From: Anticarsia gemmatalis
Lineage: Eukaryota; Arthropoda; Insecta; Lepidoptera; Erebidae
Assembly: GCF_050436995.1 (NCBI RefSeq)
Contig: NC_134747.1
Location: 11,415,501-11,479,500, forward strand
DNA: 64,000 nt
Reading direction: 5' to 3'
A model generated the notes under the pieces. The model ran no database searches, had not been told where the DNA came from, and saw only the letters and a list, made by a program, of their open reading frames with translations. Shown here one piece after another: positions 21,841 to 34,396 of the stretch (position 1 is its first letter; every line of letters begins with the position of its first letter). The translations under genes and the position numbers were made by a program.

Positions 21841-24800
21841 TTTTAAAGAGAACACTAATTTCACTTCTTAAATAAACTTAAAGTGCTGTTAAACACTGGA
21901 TAGGATGTTTTTTTAAGAATACATTGTTTGTAAAAAAACTAAATAGGTTTGGTAAAAAGTAGTACAAAGACAAACCTATATCTTAGAGTGCTAGTTCCAA
22001 TTAATTAAAGTAAAAAGTCTAGCACTCTATTTTGCCATCCCTAATTGCAATCGAAACCTGCTCTAGAGCTAGAAGCCAGCCTTAAAATTACTGTGTCTTA
22101 TGTAAATTTAAATTGGTATACGGAACTCTTTGAGACACCCGCCTTGCTTTGCGGTGCACTAATTAATTGGTTTTAAGATTGCGCCAATTCCTTGCTTCGT
22201 TTCTTTAAACCATTAATTGCTTTAGAGCACTTTTTACATTTCTAAAAGACTTTTTGCACCAAGCCACTTAATTATTTTTTTAATCGCCATAATTCTAAAA
22301 AACAAAGCTGAATAGTCATTATGTAGAGCACGTGTCTTCTACGGGAATAAGAAAAGTAAAAGGTGGCTTTGAGGTTTTGAGATCAGTTTAAAAATTTGTT
22401 GTTCTCTTTGACAATAAAATTACTGCCAAAATACATCATGAAAAATATTACTATTGGTTAGAGAGCTTTCATAAACTGAAAGGAAGCATTTCATATTTCT
22501 ATTTAACGCTTGAAATAGTTAGAATGCGAGGCTTCTAACAAACTTTACGATTCCCAGTATGGGAAATGCTAACGATTTTCTAGAAACGTATTATGAGATT
22601 AAATGGGAAACCTCGTGTATTTTCCTGATAACTGTCTATGTCTATTTTCATAATAATTGTTGAGCCTACACGCGCCGACTTAAAGCTTAATTCATACTGT
22701 CAAATTGACGGAGCATTCTTATCTAATCTTTTCTGTCCATATTTTCTTTATCGACATTTTTTTAAGAAAATCCACCAACGGTTTTGTACCCTGAAAAGGT
22801 TTATCTTTTTTTGATATTGCAAGCCTTGCTTAGTCCAGAACAAATGATCGTATGTGAGTTGTCTTAAAATATAATGTCGTAAATATAAAAAAAATTAAAG
22901 AAGAATAAATCATACATGGCAAGAGATAACCAACTTTGGTCTAAAACTACGCATAAAAAATGCCTTCAACTTCATAAACAAACGCAAACCGAATGAAACT
23001 ACTTTTACAAGATTTTAAATTAAATGAAGCTGGTACGAGTAATATAGTTGGGTGAAAGCGCCATCTGGCGTGCGCTGCCCGAATTAATTACGGCTGAATC
23101 GCGCTAACGAAGTTTTCATGCAACTATATTAAAGGTGCAATGTGTTATGCTGTTTCTAATTAACGTTCTGGTTAGATGCTTTATTTAGAAGTCTAGTTGG
23201 AAAATCTACAAGTACAGCTTCTCCTATATTGTAGGTCTTTGAAATCTTATGATAATGAAGTGTGAATTTTTCTTACTGCAGTAGAATCTTGTAAAGAAAA
23301 TTGCGTTCAAATGTAGATAAATTATTAATAAAGTAAAGCATATTGCGATCTACTCCACATGTGGTGTGGTTTATAAATGAGGACAAGTCATGACAGACCA
23401 AAGATTTCAGATGACTTGACAACAATCAACAAAAGTAAAACGCCTAACATGTTTTTAATAACTAAACAATTTACTGATTAGCACAGCTTTCGTGATAAAA
23501 AGTGTCCAGAGTTATACATACCGGACATATTTTTTTGTACAGCAGCAAAAATATTTTACTTCATTATAATTTTCTATGCAATGCCGCAATACTTTAACAG
23601 CCATTCACGACCATAACAAAAATAAAAAACAGTTATTCAAATCAAGTCAAATAAATCAAAACAAAAATAAAACTTACTGAAAATTCGTGCCACATTTTCT
23701 ATTGCAGTCGTTTAACTTTAAATATTAAGCACTAGCGCATTGCAAATAAACGTTAGAAAATTACTCTTTCGTGAAACTATTCTGTAACAAGCAACTGCTA
23801 CTAGTTGTAAAGTCCTGCAATGCGACTCCCAATTCCTATGGGAGTTTGCCAACATGCAAATATCGGTTAGCCTGCATTAAGTATAGTCACGAGCAAAATT
23901 ATGTACAAAATATTTTAACAGCGTTGTGAATGTATGTATTCAATGTTTTTGGACATGATTGGTCTGCGACTCTATTTTTTTCATAAAATCATGCCTTGTC
24001 CCCACAAGGCAGGAAGCAAAGAATGCCACTTCCTAGGAACTTTATAAATTTCTGCTTCATTTACATCCAGACAATTTGTCACACAGGACCGCTGGTTACG
24101 ACTACTACAAACCTAACATTTTTGAAGTACATCACCGATACAAATTACTCAAATTTACAGTTTATTTTTAGCATAATAGTACAGCTATTTTAAAGAGTTC
24201 CATCTCATAATATATGACATGCGTTTCAAAATGTGACAGTTTACGAAACATATACAAATTTGTGCCCATGACTGTACTAGTGAGTTCATTGCCCATGTAT
24301 TTGGAGAATCGCTATGATTATACACGCTGAGGTTTGCAATTACAAGTTTTAACCATGCTGAAGTTAAAGCGAGGAAACTTTAGCCGGCACTTTGATTATA
24401 TCACGTGAGCCGAGGTGTATAGTCGTTGAAGGTATTACTGAAAGGTCAGTGCGAAGAGTTTAATAATCTTATGCAAGTTCCAAACCAAACACGATTAGGT
24501 TGAGTACATTTAACTTTATAGTTTAGTATTTTTTGTAAGTGGTCATATTTGGGTCTCTTGATGACTACGCATCTCGGTAGTGCATTATTTGATTGAAATA
24601 AAAGCGTTTCGGTAAATTTTCAAAGAACTTTGTACCATAGGTATAAATCAGACGCAACCTCATATTAGCATATGAAAAATTGTGCTTTTCGGCGCCAAAA
24701 AGCATTTATATGGGAGGTACCTTGTCATGGCATTACCTAGTAGAGCCAGTAGTTCCGACAATAAATCTGTAATTTTTATATTCAAGACAATATGTTCAGT

Positions 24801-27019
24801 AAAATAATGTTGCAAAGTTTGCGTTTAAAGTTCGTGCAACAACGAACTTAAAATGCAGTATTTTAAAATATATTTTAGAATATTTCAATATTTAAAACGA
24901 ACGATGTTTGAAAACTAAATCGGTGTTCGGTACAAGCGGGGTCGTGAATGTTATTAGCTATTTCATTTTTCATGTTTGCTCCACCAGTTTATTTCGCGAG
25001 CAAAATATTTGATGCAGATTTTCCTTTAATATTCTGGTAGGGAATGAACTGTGTTTTTTTTGTTGGGTAGTGTAACTAGTAAATTTTGTTTTCTGTAAAA
25101 TTGTTGCGACTTTATGATTGATTTCGAGTCTTTAGCTAAAACTAGAAAGATTTTGTAACTTTAAGCTGTTCATAATGTTTCATAATATTACTTCAGGAAA
25201 AGACGGCTGATCAACAAAGGGACAATAGGTAAAAAAGGATATAAGTCGACGAAATCGTCGTTGTAGAAAAAAATATGTGTAAGTGAGAACCTTAATATAG
25301 AAAAAATTGACCATAATAAAGAGCTATTTCAAAATGCATTTAATACAACATAGTTGAACATACTCTTTGGTACAAGTGAGAATAGAGATAATTCATCATA
25401 TCAATAGCACTATATCACCAATGGAGGCATCACCCAAAATGTTGGCCGAAAATTCGCCAAAATTCCCGAATCCACTCTTTCCGGCAAGCTTGTATGTACG
25501 TCAATAAAGCAATATTGCCCGCCATTTTTCGTTGGCAAAGTTGCCAGTTCAGTGCTCGCTTATGTAACGTCGACGTCAAACGTCTACGTCAGAAGTGCAC
25601 TTAGCGACACGGTGTCTTGTTTCGGTTAATAGCTTTAGTCACACGGCGAAAGGTTCTGATTGCGTTCGTTCGTTTTAATTTTGTAGGTTACGGTGTAGGT
25701 TTTGAAGAATTAATATGCTTATATGACTCATTTTATAGTTCAAACTTAAAATTGAATAATTAAGTATTCATTGGTATTATTTGAAGATGATTGTGGTATT
25801 CACTACACTTGCTAGTATTGGTATAACAACTAACTTCCGCAATTCATTGTTGTTATTTTTAAGATATATTCAAGTGTCATCTGCTTGCCATCAAAATATA
25901 AATCAAAACATATACTTTTAAAAGTCGTACACTCGCATTGTTTTTTGATTTCCATTCTTCGACGTGACGTAAATTAATTCCTATACACGTACAATTTTGA
26001 ACACGAATTTAAATTCAAAGCACTTGGATGCCAACCTACTTAATAAATCTCCTTAATTTATACCTTACTCGAAAAACGGCAAGATGTTTATAATAAGTCC
26101 TGTCTCCTTTGATAAAATCGTATCTTACGCTTCGCTTACTCCGCAAGTGTCTCAGTTACCCACAACTGCGCAGGGCTGAAATCAAAGAAGCAGTAAAGGG
26201 CTCCTAATGAGGGCGCGAGGAGAAATCCGTAAACATGCCCTACGAAGGAGCGGTAAGACGGAGTACTTTGGGAAGCCTGTTGGCGAGACGAAGGGCGAAA
26301 TATATTTCAATAATGTTAAGGATTTTGTTTACAGTATATTGTCACTTAATTAGTAAAAGTATTTGCACTTTTTTTCTTATAATATGTTGAACATCTGTAA
26401 GTATAGAGATAAATATATATTACTTTCGTAATAAATGATTGTACACTGAACATTACTCATCGTAAAACTTCAACTACTAATATCAAACGAATCCGGTGTA
26501 CATAAGATTCCAATTTTCTATTCTCAGAAATTTGACAATCTAAATATAACAAATTTTATAAGTAAGTTGGCCGTATAAATTGAACTTGAAGAATGTGAAC
26601 ACACATGTATTTTATTGTAACTTGTTGTTAGTTAAAAATATCTTTTATATTTTTTTTGTATGCACTGCAATGTTTAACAAGATAATTTATAGACATAAAA
26701 TCCCCAGACTTCACTTAACTTCTTCGTGATTTTATTTTTTATTCACCTACCGCAAATATTGAAACAAAAAATATCTGCAAAATTAAAAGAATATAGTATT
26801 CAAATATAAAACTAATTACCTATTAAAACTGTCTAGCTACCTGGAAATTTCGCAATATTCAAGTGTCACTAGCGGTGGCCTGTCGTAAAGTCGAGACCAA
26901 TCAGGCGTCTATGAGACTAAATTTAATTACGCGCTAAATTCTCAAGGCGCGGACAGAATTTCTCGGACCCAAGATTCACGGTTAATTTACTGCTTATAAA
27001 GTAACATACCTACATACTA
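21841..27019. other. Long intergenic stretch, no gene supported
   Basis: AT-rich throughout. A sequence at 23990-24125 (ccttgtccccacaaggcagg, gtcacacaggaccg) looks like a further moth repeat. Near 25421 an ATG opens a short frame that runs to a GTATGT with CpG-richer DNA after it (25500-25650); it could be an exon, but nothing joins it. The stretch at 26150-26290 is also GC-richer without clear coding. Confidence 0.4.
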
Positions 27020-27192
27020 GTAGCGCAATTCTCTACAATCGGTATAGTCGAGTATCGAGAGTTTGACGTTTAAAATGTACAGCCAAAATAGTTCCTACAA
27101 AGCCCGCTAGAGGTGCTGATAAGATTTTCGTGCAAAATTTCTCGATAGCTAGCCGGTTGTCGATACTCGATAGTAGTAGAGAATCGAGCTAC
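27020..27192 (+). repeat. MITE copy 4
   Basis: Ends gtagcgcaattctctac and gtagagaatcgagctac, about 173 bp. The interior has tttaaaatgtacagcc, gctagaggtgctgat and atagctagccggttgtcga in the family order. This is the best-preserved simple form in the window. Confidence 0.8.
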
Positions 27193-28060
27193 AGGGTTAA
27201 TGACCCGTCTCGGGATCGTCTAATCTAATGATGTTTGCTTACGTCACGCCCGATCTCATTATTATTGAAGCATTGTTTCGTGTTGACAGTTGCGACGGTT
27301 GAGCCGTTTGTTAGTCGTTGTTTAGTTTGAAATTCAAAATAATGACGTTTACATTCGCGTCACTTTTGGGCAATTGTTTGTCTTTTGTTTACTGGTTTTC
27401 ATTGTTGTAATGCTTGAATGAGTCGGATTTCAAACATTACTTGAATTTGTATTTATGTACAATTGACGTGTACAAATGTTTGTAAAAAAGTCTACCAATT
27501 ACTGGAAGCTAATGAATTATGTGCTCAAAAATGTGAAGCATTTAAAACTGTACAAAAAAATTCTGGAACAATTACGTTGGTCGGTAACTACCAGGAAAAC
27601 TCGTTCAATTTTAACCAGTTCGTTAATTCATACTAGCAAACGTTTTCAAGGTGCACGAAAAATTCTCCCGGCCATTTTTCGGGAATACCGCGTATAAAAA
27701 TTTAATTTATCATCCTTTCGTACCTTCGGGTGAAATTCCAGTTGGCTCCCTTAGGGCGAATTCGTTGGCGATTTCACAAAGAAAGCGTTCGTGAACCATC
27801 GATAATAACGGGATAAAATAATATATTGTTTAATGTCTTTCGGACCCTTTTGTGGTCCGATCTTCACAGGTCCGAGAAAATTGTATTAGCTTCGTAGATA
27901 ATGCGCTTTGTTACTCCTAAAAAACCCTTTTAAGTTTTTCGACAGTTCAAATATAATTTTGGTGGGTCGATAAAACGGTTTTGGTATAGATGAAAGAGTA
28001 ATCTGTTTAGTAATTTTATAAAATTTGTATGATTAGCTGCGAGCTCTTGCTCTTGCTACA
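27193..28060. other. Intergenic DNA, no gene supported
   Basis: A basic 73-codon ORF at 27476-27697 has no recognised domain. The flanking sequence at 27230-27350 is somewhat GC-richer. Confidence 0.4.
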
Positions 28061-28147
28061 GACAGGTAGCATAAAAAAACATATTAACTATGCCATCCAT
28101 AACTATGCTACGTATAGCATTGTGATGTTTTTTATGCTACCTATGTC
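28061..28147. repeat. Short inverted repeat
   Basis: agacaggtagcataaaaaaa at the left and ttttttatgctacctatgtc at the right form arms of about 23 bp with a 40-bp loop. It is probably a small hairpin element. Confidence 0.6.
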
Positions 28148-31100
28148 TTGAACAACGACGTGCAAAGCTAATTTTTCTGGACGTGTGCAAGTGCCAAGTT
28201 TCATCAAATTTTATTTAGTAGATTTCATGAAATAAAGTAAAGATTTTTGTGTGCGAAAACATTTTAGAAGATATATTTTATAATACACAAGTTAAATATA
28301 ATAATATAACTGTCCAAATGCTAAGCATGAATCTCTTCTTCGTTGCAAGAAGAGTTCGATTTTAATATAATTTTAATATAGAATCTAATAGAATTAAAAT
28401 AGATAAGTCAGGTGGGTTTTGGAATTCTAGTAACCCTTTAAAAGGTCAGGTGGAGCTAAAATAACTATTGAAACGTGGGCGCAGTTATCCATTGAATTTA
28501 TATTTGAACAAATATAACAATTCAGGGAAATACAAACATGGTATCAGTATATTCTTCTTTAAAAAATCTTTTATATTTTTATCTACGTTGGCAGTCCATG
28601 TTAGTTTTCTACGACATTCTGGAAAAAAATCCTTACTCAACATTTGGACAGCAATCATTATTTAATTCACTTCTAATTATAATTTACCCTGATTTACTTT
28701 TGTATGTATAATTAAAGTTTAAATACAATACCTACATGTGTAAGCATTTTAAAACATACACATCCAACCGTGCTACCAACAGTTCAAAAAGTGACCAGAA
28801 TTTAACCAACTGACTACTAGACACGCTTCCTATAAAACTTATAATACAATTATGGTGTAAACTACACTCCTGGTTACTCCTTTAGCACAACTATGATTCA
28901 AAAGTATCCAATAAAAATATGGTGTGAAACAATATTTCTCCTAACGCGATGTTAGCCTAATCCACGATTTATAGCAGAGAATGCACAAGAATTCCTCCGC
29001 GGTTGCAATATCGAAGCTTTTATATGGTGACAGAGGATCCCTAGATAAATTTCACGTTCAATGTAACGTATAAAATGTGACTACACAGATCTCTTCTGCT
29101 TTATGGAGAACATTTCTGTTGAAATAATTTCATACGAGCGATGTGGTCATCCTTGATGAGAGGTATTTTAATAAATGGTGGAAAATTTTGCTTCTTTAGA
29201 ACAAATAACGTTAATTTTGGTTTATACTAATAAATTGATAAGGTACCTCTATAGTTTCATTAATGAGTATGGTCCGTATTATCTCGTGTACTATTTTCCA
29301 GTTGTGATAATAGTTAATTTTTGCGCTACCGAAATCTAAATTTAGCAATCTAACTGATTTAAATTGGAATACTTCAAGTACCCTAACAAACTAATATATA
29401 AGTGATATTTAGAGTGTAGTAGATCGGGTCATTTGGATATTCTTTTAAGTTCTAAGCAGATCTGCATCTCATAGTCGAGGCTGTCATGCTGTGTGAAATT
29501 TTTTGTCCAGAAGCGTGATAGTGTACGTGATACGTGTTGTTAAAAACTAGAGTATAATAAATATTAATGTTATTAAATGTAAATTTATTTATTCATAACA
29601 CTTGTTAAACAAATAGCAATAGTTTTTCAATTACTTAAATGTTAGATACACTAAAATTTTCATCACATTACAGCCAATATGTATCAATATGTGTATCATT
29701 AATGGAAAATATATTCTCATAAAATAACACGGATATGAATTGGGAACAGTACCCATGAAATGTATTTCAATTTCGGTAAAATTTGTTTTAATGAATGCTA
29801 AAGTTTCATTCAGTATTTACAGCTGAAGCAAACATTTTGGATAACCGAAAAGCCATGATTAAAATTATGCATAATAGTGGTACGAATGCGTTGAATATTA
29901 ATGATTAAACATCGGCATACCGACAATATGTTGTTCTGTTTGATGATTATCCATGTATTTTGCATTATGGCTTTGATCATTTACGCAAAAGGGAAATAAT
30001 TTTAGTTTGGCAACGATCTCTATTAATAGTGGGAAATAAAATTTGTGTGTCACAAAATATGAATTTAATTCATTATGAAGTCCCAAAGGACTGGTATTTT
30101 ATGACAGCTAGTTGACACTATTTAATTATTTATTTGACACTTGTGGGAAAAGCTACCATATAACAGAAAAAGGAAATACAATTTATATTTCAAAGTCCTT
30201 AAAGGTCTTTTACTTTTTTGAAGTCTTTTAAGAATTTCGTCAAAATATTATAATGGATTCTTCACGACCTGTCGTCCTGTACTAGTTAAATAAAATCGAA
30301 GCGTTGGTGGTAAGGTCGTTGACCTTATAAAGTACTAAGAACCGATATTCTTTTGAATTTGAAGCATGAAAAGTATTTCACCAGATCGTTATCACTTATC
30401 TTACAAATATTTCTAAAAAACGAAGGTTGGAAATTTCAAGAAAAATATATTAACAAGCAAATACAGGATCCAGGTCGTCTTTTGTTTCGCAGAAGTGATC
30501 ATAAAATATTCCCTATTCTCGTATGAAACACGTGTCTTCTGAATAATAACTGGTCTTGTCCAGAAACGTAGGAATTTAATTATTCACGCAGTTTGAATGG
30601 CTACGAGCATGGTAAGCGATTTTTTTTTTAGTTTTCGTTATCTAAGTAAGTCGCTTTCCACTATCTGCGTTCCTTTATAGACACCGAAATGCTTTTTTAA
30701 TGAGTGTTGATTTTCCGGAAATTTTAACTGTATGTGACATTAATTTTGTAAAAATATAAAAGTAGACATGTTGCTGTCACAATGTGACGTTGACACAGGA
30801 AGCAGGTTAACGCGAGGTAAGAATAGTTTTATAACATTCATGCTCATACAAAGCGGTAACGATAAAAACATCGCAGTTTTATTCAAAAGAGAATTGTTTC
30901 AAAGGATTCTATGAAATATTAAACCTGTGGGTCCCGCGTAAACTTAATCTCTAAAGGAAGATCAGACGGGACCTCATACAATATTAATAACTTGCAGCTA
31001 AGCCTTAATAAACTAAGGAGAATTTACTTACGAAAATGTTAATTCATTTCTGGGAAAACATGTTCGCTTGGGAAATTGGCGATGGGTATATTAATGGAGG

Positions 31101-31170
31101 TGTTCTTTGTGGTTTGAAAGTAAGTTTTGAAGATATTGGAGCAAGAATAATTGAGTTTGTTTTATAATAG
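28148..31170. other. AT-rich intergenic DNA, nothing recognised
   Basis: No coherent coding frame or repeat family beyond single short ORFs. Confidence 0.5.
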
Positions 31171-31240
31171 AATACGGGGATTAACACGAACACGGATTTT
31201 ACCTTAGCATGTTTCGCGCAGGTTACTCTGAAGGTTATGA
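31171..31240 (+). repeat. Fragment of the foldback family at 63726
   Basis: aatacggggattaacacgaa, ttttacctta and cgcgcaggtt follow the left arm and, in complement, the right part of the element at 63726-63870. It is truncated and diverged. Confidence 0.5.
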
Positions 31241-32905
31241 GAACAGTTGAACTCTTGATAAAGTTAAAAGTATGAAAATAATATTTTTTTGATTAAATAT
31301 GGGAATTAAAAAGATCGTTGTATCATAAAATCTTATTAAATGCAGACGTCTTTATCAAAACCACCAAATATGACTATAATGATATGACAAACATGATTAA
31401 TTTTAAACACGCTTTTTAGGATTCCATTTCCAGAGGGTAAAAACGGAACCCGATTACTAATAGTGGACATTTCAATATTTAAATTTCTATTACCTTTTTA
31501 ATATCTACCAGCTAGTCGGTAGGCTTCATTACCTTTAATTAATATTATCTAAGTTATCTTACATTAAATTAACACATAACATACATAAAACATAATTTAC
31601 ATACCGTTTAGAATCTATCAAAGTAATTCTAGACCCTTTGATTACACTAGTTCTACATAACATGTTCATATTCTCGTACATTATAATAATATCCATACAC
31701 TTAACCTTCTCACAAACCAATGTATGCTTATGATCCCAAAGGGGTTAATTGCCAAGTTCAAATTTGCATAAATTAAGTAAATTCACCGATAAAACCAAGT
31801 TTCTTGTTAGTTTAATACGTAGTGAATTTCCCACTGTATGAATATTGTAATATTAAAGTATAATTTTATGAAGACTTAGAATTTACATTACGGCATAAAA
31901 TTATGAAGTGTATGTATCCTTAGGCGCCCTTTAACTACCTCTAGATAAAATTATTATAGCAAAAACAAGCATAAAACTATAGTATGTTTCATCGGTGTAT
32001 TTTCTTTTCATGTACTTATATATCATGTTTTTATAACCCTATCTAAAATTAATTTTATTAGTAGAATTGATCTCAATATGGTTCAAATGAGTCTTTTGAT
32101 CTAAAATTTATCGCAAGCTTAACTTTAATTAATACCTGGATAATTATTGCATTTAAATATTTTGCTAAACCTAGAAGTTTTAGTTTACCAATTCCAAAAT
32201 CCATTAATTTTGTCTTCACCGAGTAATTATAGATTAACATTTCTAAAAGGTATCGTAAATATTTGATGCAAATGCTCCGACATTAAATGACCCAGACGTT
32301 AATAGTAAGGAGATATCTTTAGCTAAAATCTTAGTTGATATTATTTTAGAGAAGTTAAAGTTTCAAGATTTTCGCAAGTAACAAATGAAACGTACATTTA
32401 CTTACAAAATCCCTTTTTTTAATAAAAGTGCTCCTTCTTACCTGTGAACAAAAAATAAAATTCATTAGAATATAATATGCCATTATAACAACTTGTATGT
32501 AATATTTCTGTCACTCTTCTACGGCTATACGAATAAATACCGAAAATCTATTCGTAAAAAATGTAGGAGAGAAAAAATCTGACGACATTTGGACAGTCAA
32601 TATACAAAACCAATCATTATAAAAACTAAATGATAATAAAGCTAAAAATAATATCAGTTCGTGTCTAAATACACAACCAAATAATGACCAAAACAACTCT
32701 GAACAAGCTGACACAAACTTCCAAAGGACCTCAATAATTGGAGTGCCGTTGATTGCCCAACTTGTCCTACTGACAGGAAGCCGAATTTGATGACATCATA
32801 ACAATTATACAGCAATTATTGTTTTAGATATAGAACAATGGGTTAGAGCAAAATTAATTCTATGCAATACTAGATCATCTTTAAACAATAGTCTTCGGTG
32901 GTCAT
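31241..32905. other. AT-rich intergenic DNA, nothing recognised
   Basis: No gene, clear repeat or splice-flanked frame is seen. Confidence 0.5.
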
Positions 32906-32965
32906 ATAAAGGCGGAACCCTCTCGTGAAACTCATTACGTCCCGGCAAGACGTGATGAGATACAG
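32906..32965 (+). promoter_or_regulatory. Candidate promoter and leader exon of maltase gene 1
   Basis: TATAAAGG lies at 32906-32913. At the right distance (A at 32935) there is an initiator-like TCATTA. About 30 nt further a donor ACAG|GTAATT sits at 32966. The ATG of gene 1 (34397) lies only 3 nt after an acceptor-like ttcccag ending at 34394. An untranslated first exon at about 32935-32965 spliced to 34395 would therefore fit. This is inferred from signals only. Confidence 0.35.
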
Positions 32966-34394
32966 GTAATTTAATTTAAATTTTTGCAGAAGAAGTTTTC
33001 GCTTTTATTTTGGTGTTTTGCTTGTGCTATTTGTTAATACTTTTTAAGGTTTTTTTCTTTAACTATCTTTCTATTTAGCCGATTATTACTCACTGTTGAT
33101 TTTTTATCTACGGTGTTGCACGAGTCCCATTTCAACACTATATTGCTGTATGTATAAGTTCAAGACTATTGTAAATCTGAATTTGTTCTTTATTTCAAGT
33201 GTGCATATTTTTTTGTCGTTTACATATTTTTTCCCCATGTCCTTTTTAACCAATTTCTTTTGCAAAATCTCTCAGCTTTATTTATAACTTGAAACTTGTA
33301 CTTTGCACTCCATCTCTCTAATTTTGTGGCTTTGCGAGTATTTACCTGTCTAGTGCTGTTCCCCGCTTGTCAGCCATTAATTAATTTTGTTATCCGCGAA
33401 CCTGTATACACTTTGTAGTAGACAGCTCTACGGTTTCAACAACAGCGGCCTTATTAGGTTTAATTGATTTCATTCTAGGTCAAATTGCGTTTGATATACT
33501 ACTAAATTAATGTAGAATTTACTATGATATTCTGTTTATTTATTACGATATCTGTAGGCTTTAAAATGAACACTAGAATATAAATATAGTATACAAAAAG
33601 TTGACAACTGTGTACTGTGTAAGTGAAGAATATTTTCGGTATATTTGATGCTTTTATACCTACAGTACGAAATATAATAATATGTCCAATCTACTATTCT
33701 TGATTAGTTTCATAAACCATTTACGAAGATTGTATTCCTTACACCTGTCTCAGTTAATTAAACTAGGTTAGTACTCATTGTCTCATTAGGTCAAACTAAC
33801 TGTTTTATTTCCTATACCATTGTCTATAGCACAAAGAATAGCAACGTCTCTTCTTTGTTGCCTATTCTAATTTCATACTCCGTCTCTCGTTCCCTACTAT
33901 TATTCTAAATATTATGATAGTACTTCAATAACATTACTTTGTTTAAGCAACATAGTTTTCCTCGTTCCGTTTGACAAATTGAATTTCATTTCGTCGCTTC
34001 ACCATAAGTATTTACCAGTTGTTCAAGAAATGTTCTAATAATTCGTGCCTCAAATTATTGCAAAACTTCGCATTCCTGATTAATTTCGCGAAATTCTACC
34101 ATGAAAGATGAGCTGGGTATTCCATTTTTTATTAAATTTACTGAGTGTATTAAAATTTATGTTCATTTAATATGATTAAAATTTACTGTTGTGTATTTGA
34201 AGTTTTGACAGAATTTCGAGAAAGTTTTGCAATGAGTCTTCTGTGAAATGTAGTTTCCTTTGGCGAATTTTAGCTTCGTTTAATTTCGTTTGCGTTCAGT
34301 TCCACTTGCAATAATGTAGACTGGAGTCAATTAAATAAAATTTTCGGATATTGTTATTAAATTTAATGTTTTTTCTACTCGTTTTGGTTCCCAG
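32966..34394. other. Upstream DNA or leader intron of gene 1
   Basis: AT-rich, no other gene seen. If the leader exon is real this is intron; otherwise it is 5' flanking DNA. Confidence 0.35.
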
Positions 34395-34396
34395 CA

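Noticed and set aside
27476..27697. Basic 73-codon ORF
   Set aside because: No domain or homologue pattern recognised, and no promoter or splice context.
31030..31122. Short frame from an ATG ending at GTAAGT
   Set aside because: 28 codons only, with no convincing upstream signal or downstream exon.
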